Shown piece by piece: positions 40,522 through 49,954 of a DNA stretch of 64,000 nucleotides (position 1 is the first letter of the stretch; the number at the start of each line of letters is the position of its first letter). The notes below the pieces were generated by a model, which was not told where the DNA came from, did no database searches, and saw only the letters and a list, made by a program, of their open reading frames with translations. The stretch covers positions 41,386,002 through 41,450,001 of the forward strand of contig NC_084831.1 of assembly GCF_033115175.1 (NCBI RefSeq), written 5' to 3'. This stretch comes from Lepus europaeus (lineage: Eukaryota > Chordata > Mammalia > Lagomorpha > Leporidae). The translations under genes were made by a program, and so were the position numbers.

Positions 40522-41861
40522 TGGGACTTGGGCACTCCCTTGACTTGCATCCTCTGGTCTGCTTTAACACAAACCAGGAGGAAAAGAAAGCTAGGCATCA
40601 GAAGCAATGGGTGGCAGGCCTATTCATGCCTGATCTCTGCAGTGATCTGCCCTCAAGGAGACCCAGCAGGCCAGTCCACTGCAGTGGCTTTCAATGTGGT
40701 AAGCCTGGGCTTCAGCAGAAGTCAGCTTGTGAAGAGCCCTGGCAGCTCTGCCAAGAGTTGGATCACTGGAAATGGACCTGCCCTGGAGTCGAAGGATGCC
40801 CAGGTCAGAGCCACAGATCTTATTGGCTCTAAGCTGAAAAGCCCTTCACTCAGCCCAACTTCCAAAGTGACCACTGCAGCTGAGGGGATGATCAAGTAGG
40901 GTCAGCAACATTGCAGGCAGAACTGTAAATTTCTTGTTAGAGATGCCCCCTGCCTTGAACTGGCCAGCTCTCCTCCCAGGCCAGCCAAGTAATGAAAGTC
41001 AACAGAGTGCCTTCCCCTAGGAGGTTCACACCTCCCTTAGGATATACCCCATGTGAAGAGATAGATAGGTCTGGGCCTCTTAACTTACAAGGCCTAAAGC
41101 CCACCAGATTATTATCAAGCCCCTTCTATCAGGTTCTATTTGCCTCTCATTCAGAAAAATTACTTGTAGCTTAGACAGCACCTTTCTTAGCTCCTCTAAT
41201 AATGACTCTGTCCTTTGTTCTAGACCCTGTCTAGCGTACTTGGGCCTCATTCCTTCATAATCATAACCTCTACCACCAATGGCTCTACTCCCAACCTGTG
41301 TGTACTGATGGTCCTCTTCCCCACTTCATGCTGTATAATTGTTCTAACCTGGTAAATGCCACTCTTAGGATCATTGGTTACTATCCTCACTCTGTCTTTT
41401 ATGACCTTGTCTAAATATGATCAGAGTCAGCAAACTTGGAAGGCTTCCATGGCCTTGGCAACTCATGATGACAGCCTAGGGTGCTTACTGGCGCCATAAA
41501 CTAGAGTGTCAATTTGTTGGGTCAACAACAGGAGTCACTGTGCACTTGCTCCTCATGTGGGATCTCTGTCCTTAATGTGCTGTCCATTGTGATTTAATGC
41601 TATAACTAGTACTCCAACAGTATGTTTCACTTTGTGTTTCTATGTGGGTACAAACTGTTGAAATCTTTATACTAAATTGATATTCTGTATATAAAGAGAA
41701 TTGAAAAGGAATCTTGATGCAAATGGAAGGGGAGAGGGAGCAGGAGAGGGGAGGGTTGCGGGTGGGAGGGAAGTTATGGGAGAGGGAAGCCATTGTAATC
41801 TATAAGCTGTACACTGGAAATTTATATTCATTAAATAAAATTTTAAAAAAAATTAAAAAAA
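40522..41861 (+). mobile_element. Chimeric retrovirus-like/L1 retroelement, copy C, intact TSD
   Basis: A complete 5'-truncated insertion of about 1.34 kb flanked by a perfect 15-bp TSD. It follows copy A almost base for base: the zinc-knuckle region near 40680-40830, the shared open frame at 40992-41174, the same junction to L1 (GTCTTTTATGACCTTGTC near 41394-41411) and the purine block at 41725-41790. The tail reads AAATAAAATTTTAAAAAAAATTAAAAAAA. The exact TSD and A tail show that the joined sequence moved as one RNA by L1-type target-primed reverse transcription. The enzymes must have come from elsewhere, as the element has no ORF2. Confidence 0.88.
40640..40832 (+). pseudogene. Retroviral Gag nucleocapsid-like relic (copy C)
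   Basis: Same degenerate zinc-knuckle pattern as in copy A (FQCGKPG, PWQLC, DHWKWTCP), in the frame ending at 40832. The lost histidine and the stop are shared with A, so the decay predates the spread of this lineage. Non-coding. Confidence 0.5.
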
Positions 41862-41876
41862 AGAATTGTATCTATG
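41862..41876 (+). repeat. Target-site duplication, right copy (chimeric copy C)
   Basis: Perfect 15-bp partner of 40507-40521. Confidence 0.95.
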
Positions 41877-42244
41877 AACCACATGGAGTGCATTTTCTTT
41901 GTATTAATATCAATTTACATGGGAAATGCATTACCTATGTAAATATGATTATATAATCATATTCATAAATTTTAAAAATTAAAATTGAAAAACAATTTTC
42001 ACATTTATTGGAATATTATAAAAAGATCCCAATTCTGGTAACAATCTCTCTCATTGGGATGGATAAATTAGTTTTTTTTACTGTGAGCCACATCTTAAAA
42101 ATGAATTCTAAGAACATCATTTCATCAAGTGGCTAAGTATCTGCGATTAAGCCCAGGTTATCCAGATAAAGTTATCTTAAGAATACCATTTACCTATCTC
42201 TCCATTACATTAAATCAAATATAATAAAACAAATTACATATCCA
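41877..42244. other. Unassigned stretch
   Basis: AT-rich flank with no recognisable element. Confidence 0.5.
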
Positions 42245-42380
42245 TTCAGTAAATATTTAGTAAGCTCTTACTAAGGTCCAGGCACTCTGGTGGGTATTTA
42301 GCATACAATGGTAAGTGAATATAAAAAGTTTGCTTCATGACACTCATAGTCACAGATAATATAATAATTCACTGTATAAT
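42245..42380 (+). mobile_element. L2 or MIR relic
   Basis: TAGTAAGCTCTTACTAAGGTCCAGGCACTCTGGTGGGTATTTAGCATACAATGGTAAGTGAAT, then CATGACACTCATAGTC, is the familiar L2 3' pattern. Confidence 0.65.
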
Positions 42381-42424
42381 TCTAACATGAATGTTTGTGA
42401 TCCAAATAAAATAATGAATTTTAA

Positions 42425-42520
42425 GAGCTAACAGGGACATCAAAGGATCTTCCAGTCTAACCCCCTAATTTAACAAGACAAGAAAGTAGGGCTTAGAGAT
42501 CACTTGACTAAATCAAAGTC
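42425..42520 (-). mobile_element. Ancient MIR-type relic
   Basis: GGATCTTCCAGTCTAACCCCCTAATTTAACAAGACAAGAAAGTAGGGCTTAGAGATCACTTGACTAAA resembles a reverse-oriented MIR-type SINE. It probably continues at about 42900 after the CSINE insertion. Confidence 0.5.
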
Positions 42521-42534
42521 AAAAATGTAGTTTT

Positions 42535-42886
42535 ATTTATTTATTTTTTTTTATTTTTTGACAGGCAGAGTGGACAGTGAGAGAGAGAGACAGAGAGAAA
42601 GGTCTTCCTTTGCCGTTGGTTCACCCTCCAATGGCCGCCGCGGCTGGCGCACTGCGGCCAGCGCACCGCGCTGATCCGATGGCAGGAGCCAGGTGCCTAT
42701 CCTGGTCTCCCATGGGGTGCAGGGCCCAAGCACTCGGGCCATCCTCCACTGCACTCCCTGGCCACAGCTGAGAGTTGGCCTTTAAGAGGGGCAACCGGGA
42801 CAGGATCGGTGCCCTAACCGGGACTAGAACCCGGTGTGCCGGCACCGCGAGGCGGAGGATTAGCCTAGTGAGCTGCGGCGCCAGCC
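42535..42886 (-). mobile_element. CSINE, young, full length, with TSD
   Basis: TTTTTTGACAGGCAGAGTGGACAGTGAGAG to GTGAGCTGCGGCGCCAGCC, including GGGACTAGAACCCGG. The TSD is AAAAATGTAGTT at about 42521-42532 and about 42888-42899. Among the best preserved of the set. Confidence 0.96.
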
Positions 42887-43159
42887 TAAAAATGTAGTTA
42901 TTGTTTGAGACAAGATTACAACTCAAACTTCCTGACCATGCAGTGGGTAGCATGCATCAAATCATTGTACTTTCCTATGTTCATCCACCAAAGTGAGTGC
43001 TTATCTTCTCATTTAATCTTCGCATCACAGGCATCTCTGAATTAGGACCATAAAAGAGAACATATAAAAACTTCCTGAAGCAGATGCATGCTGGGATTCC
43101 TCAAAATTATTAAATGTGGACCATACTAGAGTAAATCAAAAAATTAATTTATTGGAAAA

Positions 43160-43235
43160 CTGCAGTTCTCTCTCCATCTCCTTAACTCTGCCTTCCTAAT
43201 AAATGAATAAATAAATCTTTTTTAAGAAAAAAAGG
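43160..43235 (+). mobile_element. CSINE 3'-end fragment
   Basis: CTCTCTCCATCTCCTTAACTCTGCCTTCCTAATAAATGAATAAATAAATCTTTTTTAAG, the tail of a strongly 5'-truncated copy. Confidence 0.75.
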
Positions 43236-43244
43236 ATTTCTATT

Positions 43245-43415
43245 CAAATCGTTCATCTGCCATTTATTGAGTAACCTTGGGCAAGTTACTTAATCTTATT
43301 AAGTTTCTGAAATTAATCTGTAAAATGTATGTAATAATACCAATTTCATAGTGAAATAATAAACATAATGTATGTAAAAGGTTTAACATATTACTGAAGG
43401 CACTTTAAATGATTA
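43245..43415 (+). mobile_element. MIR relic
   Basis: TTGAGTAACCTTGGGCAAGTTACTTAATCTTATTAAGTTTCTG and GTAAAATGTATGTAATAATACCAATTTCATAG are the MIR core and 3' part. Confidence 0.85.
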
Positions 43416-43419
43416 AACA

Positions 43420-43834
43420 AAGTAACTAGAAGTAAGGGAAGTACAGAAGTAATAATTAATTGTGCTAAAATACTGCCACTGATAATGTGTTTTCTAGGTG
43501 GCTAATATAATCATTGATGCTACAAGTGTAAGGAACAAGAGAGTCCAATTGTTAATTCTGTGCTTTATTAGATACTGTGATAGTTATTCAACAGTAGTCA
43601 TAGAAATTGTCCATTCAAGACTATAAATACACACTAGTTTTAAATATATTATATTAAGAACACTGAATAAGTTAGCCTCCATTTCTTTAATAGAAAATGT
43701 GTTTTCAAAATTTATATACAAGCTCAGGAAAAAAGTATTCTTGAAAAAAAAACTTAGACATTCAAAATAGTTATTATAGACTAAGGCTAAAATGATTTAA
43801 ATCTAAATGTTCTTGCACACACACTAATTTAGGA
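43420..43834. other. Unassigned stretch
   Basis: AT-rich, nothing recognised. Confidence 0.5.
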
Positions 43835-43927
43835 CATTAGGGAAGTTGTGGGAGGGGGAAGCCATTGTAACCCATAAGCTGTACTTTGGAAATTTATATT
43901 CATTAAATAAAAGTTTAATAAAAAAAA
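43835..43927 (+). mobile_element. L1 3' end, about 90 bp
   Basis: GGGAAGTTGTGGGAGGGGGAAGCCATTGTAACCCATAAGCTG...ATTAAATAAAAGTTT plus A tail. A very short 5'-truncated L1. No TSD was found by eye. Confidence 0.92.
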
Positions 43928-44009
43928 TTTGAAAATTTTAAACAATTTAGTTTAAACATATTATAATGAAGATAAACAATTATGTAATCGTTGATGAGCT
44001 GATGAGGTA

Positions 44010-44510
44010 TTATAAAGAGTCAAAGTTTTAGAGACAGGAAAACTGGAATTCAAAACCCAGCTCAGGGTCCAGCATTGTGGTGTAGTGTGTAAAGCCACCT
44101 CCTGCAATACTGACAACCCATATGGGTGCTGTTATACCCCGGCTGCTCCACTGCTGATCCAGTTCACTGCTAATAGCCTAGGGAAAGCAGCAGGAGGTGC
44201 CCCAAGGGCTTAAGCCTCTGCCCCCTATTAGGGAGAACCCACGAAGTTCCTGGTTCCTTATTTTGGCCTGGATCTGCCCTGGCCATTGCAGTCAATTGGA
44301 GAGTGAATCAGTGAATGGAAGACACCTCTCTTTCTCTCTCCCTCTCTATAACTCTTTCAAATAAGTAAATAAATCTTTTTTTAAAAAGAACAGAAAAAAA
44401 ATGAAGCTGAGTACTTAATGTGTATATGACACTGGATAAGTCACCTAACCTTTATGCTATTATTGCAATTCTTAAAATATCTCAAAAAAATAAGAAAAGC
44501 TAACTACATG
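44010..44510 (+). mobile_element. MIR relic interrupted by a CSINE
   Basis: First part AACTGGAATTCAAAACCCAGCTCA (44040-44065). Second part TGTGTATATGACACTGGATAAGTCACCTAACCTTTATG (44418 on). Together they match MIR, and the CSINE lies between them. Confidence 0.75.
44066..44395 (+). mobile_element. CSINE
   Basis: GGGTCCAGCATTGTGGTGTAGTGTGTAAAGCCACC head, CCCATATGGGTGCTG, GCCATTGCAGTCAATTGGAGAGTGAATCAG and AAATAAGTAAATAAATC tail. Confidence 0.93.
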
Positions 44511-45262
44511 AAAAAAAAATAACTACCTCCTATCAATTGTCCTTAATCCCATGCTCTCCAGGTGAGCACCTGCACCACATTACATATTACACAACACCAC
44601 AGACCATCCCTTTATGCTCACTGAGAATTTCTAATTACATTCAGTATGACCCAAGGCTCAGATGGCTCATTTTGTTTATACTCCCTCTGGTTTTCAACAA
44701 AAAAAAGGCCATCCAAGCCCTAAAATTCAGCTACAAGAAAGCAGGGAACTGAAAACAGGATAATAGAAAGCATCATATTCATCTTATCCTACAAGGCCAT
44801 ATGGCAAACTGGTACCTGATCCTTTTCGTAAATTTCTTCATTGTATAGTCTCTTTTTCTCAAGATTATTCAACTGAGTATAAGTTCTGAAAATTCCAAAC
44901 AAGTGAAAAAAAGCCAAATACTCAAAATAATGATGGAGTTCCACTTAAAGAATCTCCTTTTCTAGGATCCAATAAACCACTGGGCTACCACGGTACTTAC
45001 TGTACAAAAAGTAATGTAAACAACAAAAGTTATACATATAATTTAATACTAATAATGTTATTGTCCAATATTTCAAAAGAAAATATCAGCACATTGTAAA
45101 GTAGACATAAATAACAAAAAGAGGCAACATAACAGGGAAGCCAAGCTGTTTCTCCGACAGCTTTGTTTAGCCACTGGTAAATTCTACCACAAGGCCAAAA
45201 AATTAGCACCCTACATAGTTTCTCTCTATTCCTGGATGTAGTATTCTTAAAAGATATGATCA
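44511..45262. other. Unassigned stretch
   Basis: The 44537-44752 frame has no recognisable domain. No repeat is identified here except the start of the next L1. Confidence 0.45.
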
Positions 45263-45702
45263 ATTCGGAGTTTGTGAACTCAAGAGGCTCCCATAGCCTT
45301 GGCAGCTCATGACAAGAGCCTCGGGTGATTACTGATGTCATACATAAGAGTGTCAATTGTTAAATCAACAACGGGAGTCACTGTGCACCTACTCCCCATG
45401 TAGGATCTCTGTCCTTAATGTGTTGTACTATGCGAATTAACAGTAAAACTACTACTCAAACAGTACTCTATACTTTGTGTGTCTGTGTGGGTGCAGTCTG
45501 TTGAAATCTTTACTTAGTATATACTAAGGTGATTTTCTTTATATAAAGATAATTGAAAATGAATCTTGATGAAGAATGGGATGGGAGAGGGAGTGGGAGA
45601 TGGGATGGCCACAGCTGGGAGGGAGGCTATGGGGGGAAAAGTCACTATAATCAAAAAGTTGTACTTTGGAAATTTATATTTACTTAATAAAAGTTGAAAA
45701 AA
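45263..45702 (+). mobile_element. L1 3' UTR, older subfamily
   Basis: GAACTCAAGAGGCTCCCATAGCCTTGGCAGCTCATGACAAGAGCC through the purine-rich 45570-45645 block to TTACTTAATAAAAGTTG plus a short A tail. ATGATCA on both sides may be a short TSD. Confidence 0.88.
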
Positions 45703-46039
45703 ACATGATCATTGAAGTAAATTTAGAGAAGAGATTGGGTAAAATTCAATCAAAGCTCTCTTGGTCTATTAAAACAATTATAAATATTTTTGTATAATTT
45801 TGATTTTTTAAAACTCCAAGTAAAGAGTTATTTTTATGTAACTATACGTATCCTACATAAACAAAGTTGTATTGTGTTTCTGCACATAACACATCACATG
45901 TATATTTCTTAATAATCCAACCTGTTTCAAAATTAAAATTTAACAAATGCAGAAAGTTTTAGTTTTTTAACACTTTCAGCAATTTTAGTTTTTAAATTCT
46001 TTGCATAAATGATGTTGCTAAAAATACAAACCAATACAG

Positions 46040-46290
46040 AGAGACAACATAGCATGGTATTTAAACCTGGAAACACTGGTACTAAAGTTCAGCGGTCAAA
46101 CATCAACATCTACTCCAAGCAATTCAAAAGTAAGAAAATTTCTTAATTTTTCTGTTTCTCAGTTTCACCAAATATGCAACATGACTGAGGAGAAACATAC
46201 TCTGCTCACAGGATCTTGTGACAATTAAATAAAGATTATGAACAATACTAATACAGAATAACTACTCTTATAACTATTATCATAAAGGCT
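46040..46290 (+). mobile_element. MIR relic
   Basis: ACAACATAGCATGGTATTTAAACCTGG, then ATTTCTTAATTTTTCTGTTTCTCAGTTTC and GATCTTGTGACAATTAAATAAA. Diverged. Confidence 0.6.
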
Positions 46291-46682
46291 TTTACTCAGA
46301 ATTATTTTCTAAAAGTGTATTGCAGATGTGGAATTAGTAAGGCAAAGATTATAGACAATTTTTAAGCTCTTGAAAGAATTGTCAAATTGCAATCAGAAAG
46401 GAATATATTGCTAATTTATTCTAAAATGTATGAAACCAATCCAATCGAGATTAACTTAACTTTATTGCATGTTTGCCAAACTCAACTGTGTAAAAATTAC
46501 GGTTTTGGTTTAAATTACATGTCTTTGATTACTAAAAAATCATAAAATTTTACCATACTGCTTATTATTTATATTTATTCTTTTACAGTTTTTTGGGTAC
46601 AGATTTTTAAAGAGTTTTTCCAGAATATGGAATATATTTTATCTCCAAGATCTACCAGAAATTCCTCAAAAGACCCATGGTT
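46291..46682. other. Unassigned stretch
   Basis: AT-rich, nothing recognised. Confidence 0.5.
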
Positions 46683-46696
46683 AAATCATGTATCTA

Positions 46697-47181
46697 CGGG
46701 GCCAGTGCCATGGAGCAGTAGGTAAATCCCCCATCTGGAATGGAAGGGGAGAGCGAGTGGGAAAGGGGAGGGTTGCGGGTGGGGGGGAAGGTTTTTTTTG
46801 GTGGGGGAGCCTTTGTAATCCATAAGCTGTACTTTGGAAATTTATATTCACTAAATAAAAAAATAAAATAAAAAAAAATCCCCCATCTGCGGTGCCAGCA
46901 TCCCATATGGGCACCGGTTCTAGTCCCGGCTGCTCCACTTCCAATCCAACTCTCTGCTATGGCCTGGGAAAGCAGTAGAAGATAGCCCAAGTCCTTGGGC
47001 CCCTGCACCCAGGTGGGAAACTGGGAAGAGGCACCTGGCTCCTGACTTCGGATCGGTGCAGCTCTGGCCATTGCGGCCATTTGAGGAGTGAGCCAACGGA
47101 CGGAAGACCTTTCTCTCTGTCTCTTCCTCTCACTGCCTGTAACTCTACCTCTCAAATAAATAAATAAAATCTTTCAAAAAA
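46697..47181 (+). mobile_element. CSINE split by a short L1
   Basis: Head CGGGGCCAGTGCCATGGAGCAGTAGGTAAATCCCCCATCTG is interrupted at 46738 and resumes at 46890 with CGGTGCCAGCATCCCATATGGGCACCGGTTCTAGTCCCGG. TSD AAATCATGTATCTA at 46683-46696 and AAATCATGCATCTA at 47182-47195 (one mismatch). Confidence 0.96.
46738..46875 (+). mobile_element. 138-bp 5'-truncated L1 nested in the CSINE
   Basis: GAATGGAAGGGGAGAGCGAGTGGG purine block to ACTAAATAAAAAAATAAAATAAAAA. The 14-bp TSD AAATCCCCCATCTG lies at 46724-46737 and 46876-46889, identical. The L1 is younger than the CSINE that hosts it. Confidence 0.97.
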
Positions 47182-47282
47182 AAATCATGCATCTAAATAT
47201 GCATTCATACTCTATAATCTCTATAGATTGTCAGTAGTCAAATCTAATTGCATGTACGTAGAGAATGATTTTGATCTGTGAC

Positions 47283-47642
47283 TTTTTTTTAATTTTTCTT
47301 TTTCTTTTTATTTTATTTTATTTGACAGGCAGAGTGGATAGTGAGAGAGAGAGAGACAGAGAGAAAGGTCTTCCTTTTTGCCGTTGGTTCACCCTCCAAT
47401 GGCCGCTGCGGCCGGCACATCACGCTGATCCAAAGCCAGGAGCCAGGTGCTTCTCCTGGTCTCCCATGCAGGTGCAGAGCCCAAGGACTTGGGCCATCCT
47501 CCACTGCCTTCCTGGGCCATAGCAGAGAGCTGGCCTGGAAGAGGGGCAACCGGGATAGAATCCGGCGCCCCAACCAGGACTAGAACCTGGTGTGCCGGCG
47601 CCGCAAGGCGGAGGATTAGCTTGTTAAGCCACCACGCCGGCC
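47283..47642 (-). mobile_element. CSINE, young, with TSD
   Basis: Long T/A-rich tail complement, GACAGGCAGAGTGGATAGTGAGAG, GGCGCCCCAACCAGGACTAGAACC and GCCACCACGCCGGCC. ATCTGTGAC at 47274-47282 and 47643-47651. Confidence 0.96.
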
Positions 47643-47819
47643 ATCTGTGACATATTTTCTAATACTGATCTGTATACAGAGAGAAAACCAATTCTAAGGG
47701 ACTTTACTTAGAGAACTGATTAGATGTAACAATTTTAATTCAGCAGACACATATATATTAAATTCTCAATGAGAAAGAAGTAGAGAAGTTTCCTGCTTAA
47801 AATAAGAATAAAATATGTT

Positions 47820-48465
47820 TCCTTCAAACCACTTTATTCAGGTATGTTTGAGATGCAAATGTGTAAAACCTGGTAAGTTTGGAGATCACAATACATATTT
47901 TGAAGTCAATACTATAATAATATCCCATAAATGCATCAATCACTTCCAAAATTTCCTCTTGCCTTCTTTTTTTTGTGTGTGTGTATATATGTCCCCATGT
48001 GTGAAACAGAAATACTTAACCTAAGATTTATTCTCTTGGAGAATTTTTAAGTATTCAGCACAGAATTGTTAATTAAATGTACTCTGGGACTTGATTATCT
48101 TGTATAACCTTGTACCCTTTGGCTAATACCTCCTCATCTTCCCCAACCCCCAACTCCTGGCAATCAACATCTAATCTCCATTTCTATCAGTCTATTTTGG
48201 ATTCCCAAAAGTGGTATTAAATAATATTTGTTACTCTGCATTTGGCTTATTTTACTAAGCATAATGTCCCTCAAGTTGATTCATGTTTTTGCAAATCACA
48301 GATTTCCTTCTCTTTTAAGACCTGGCATATTTGCTTTAACCATTCATGCATCTATGAGCATTTAAGTTATTCCCACGCCTTCACTATTATGAACAATGCT
48401 ACAATGAACATGGGATGCAAACACCTCTTTGACACCCTGATTCAAAGCTATGGTAATTGTACAAT
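47820..48465 (-). mobile_element. Ancient L1 (L1M-type), 3' UTR and ORF2 end
   Basis: In reverse: TTTATTCAGGTATGTTTGAGATGCAAA, CCCAACCCCCAACTCCTGGCAATCAAC, GCATTTGGCTTATTTTACTAAGCATAATGTCC and ACTATTATGAACAATGCTACAATGAACATGGG, all typical of old mammalian L1 ends. Highly diverged. Confidence 0.78.
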
Positions 48466-48467
48466 GC

Positions 48468-48525
48468 ACATCAAAAAAGTCGTGAAAATTGGGATTAAAT
48501 TTTTGAAATCCACGCATATTTTTCT
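48468..48525 (+). mobile_element. MITE-like fragment related to 37592-37790
   Basis: CATCAAAAAAGTCGTGAAAATTGGGATTAAA and TTTTTGAAATCCACGCATATTTTTC resemble the left end and centre of that element. Confidence 0.5.
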
Positions 48526-48544
48526 AATTAAATTTCAATTACTA

Positions 48545-48862
48545 TAGTCTTTTTTTTTTATTTGACAGTTATAGACAGTGAGAGAGAGAGACAGCGAGAA
48601 AGGTCTTTCTTTCATTGGTTCACTCCCCAAATGGTTGCTATGGCCAGCACTGCGCTGATCCAAAGCCAGGAGCCAGGTGCTTCTTTCTGGTCTCCCATGC
48701 GGGTGCAGGGGCCCAAGCACCTGGGCCATCTTACACTGCCCTCCCCGGCCACAGCAGAGAGCTGGACTGGAAGAAGAGCAACCAGGACTAGAACCCGGCA
48801 CCCATATGGGTTGCCGGTGCTGCAGGCGGAGGATTAACAAAGTGAACCAGGGAGCTGACCCC
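48545..48862 (-). mobile_element. CSINE with 12-bp TSD
   Basis: T tract, TTTGACAGTTATAGACAGTGAGAG, GGACTAGAACCCGGCACCCATATGGG and a decayed head complement. AAATTTCAATTA at 48530-48541 and 48863-48874. Confidence 0.95.
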
Positions 48863-49561
48863 AAATTTCAATTAATATAAAGAGGACAGATTTAATGCAT
48901 TTCATAGATAGAATTCTAAAAAGATAAACATATTTCCCTCCTTAATTCCTTCCTTCAATCCCCATCATTGCTTCCATTATTTTTCTCTTCAATTTTTATA
49001 AAAATATAATTTCAATTTATTTATACTTACAGACTTAAAACAGTACTAAACATTGAACAAGTAAAATGTACAAAGACCACTGTTCCACAGGAATATGAAC
49101 ATGGGCTAAAAAAATCATGTCTGTTTTTTATACATTTTTTTATATTCTATATTAACTAACACATAACAGAGAAAACATATATTTGTGTTTTTGAGACTGG
49201 CTTATTTGCGTAATGGTTTACAATCGCATCCACTTTGTTGCAAAAGAAAAAACTGTATTCTTTCTTTTTTTATGGCTGAGTAGTATTACATTGTATGTAT
49301 ATACATTTTCTCTATCCAGTAATCATCTAATGGACACCTGGGTTGATTCCATATCTTAGCTGATGTGAATACAGCTGAATAAACATGGGGTTACAAATAA
49401 TCCTTTCATATGCTGATTTCATATATAATTTGGTTAAATTCCCAGGAGTAGAGTAGCTGGGTCATACAGTAGGTCTATTTTCAGATTTCTGTGGAATAGC
49501 CACAATGTCTGCCACAACAGTTTATTAGTTTATATTCCAATCAACAGAGCATTAGGGTACC

Positions 49562-49954
49562 CCTTTTATAATAAGATGTATTTTACTTGAAAGCAGAGTT
49601 AAAGAGAGGATTATAGAAGGGAAATGGAGAGGGGTGAATAGATGAGGGAGAGGGAGAGGGAAAAAGAGAGGGAGAGAGGGGGAGGGGAAGAGAAAGGGGG
49701 AGAGGGAGAGGGAGAGGCAAAGGGAGAGAGAGGAGAATCTTCCATCTGCTGTTCACACCACGGTGGCTGTGATGGCTGGAGTTGGGCCAGTATGAAGCCA
49801 GGATCCAGGGGCCCAAAGATCTGGGTCATCTTCCACTGCTTTCCCAGGCACATTAGCAGGGAGCTGGATATGAAGTGGTTCTCAAACTGGTGAACATATG
49901 GGATGCCAGCACTGCAGGCAGCAGCTTAAACCGCTAGACTACAGCACCAGCTGG
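49562..49954 (-). mobile_element. CSINE with expanded purine tract and TSD
   Basis: AATAAGATGTATTTTACTTGAAAGCAGAG, a 120-bp GGGAGAGG-rich tract (49612-49735), GGGCCAGTATGAAGCCAGGATCC and AGACTACAGCACCAGCTGG. ATTAGGGTACC at about 49551-49561 and 49955-49965. Confidence 0.93.
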
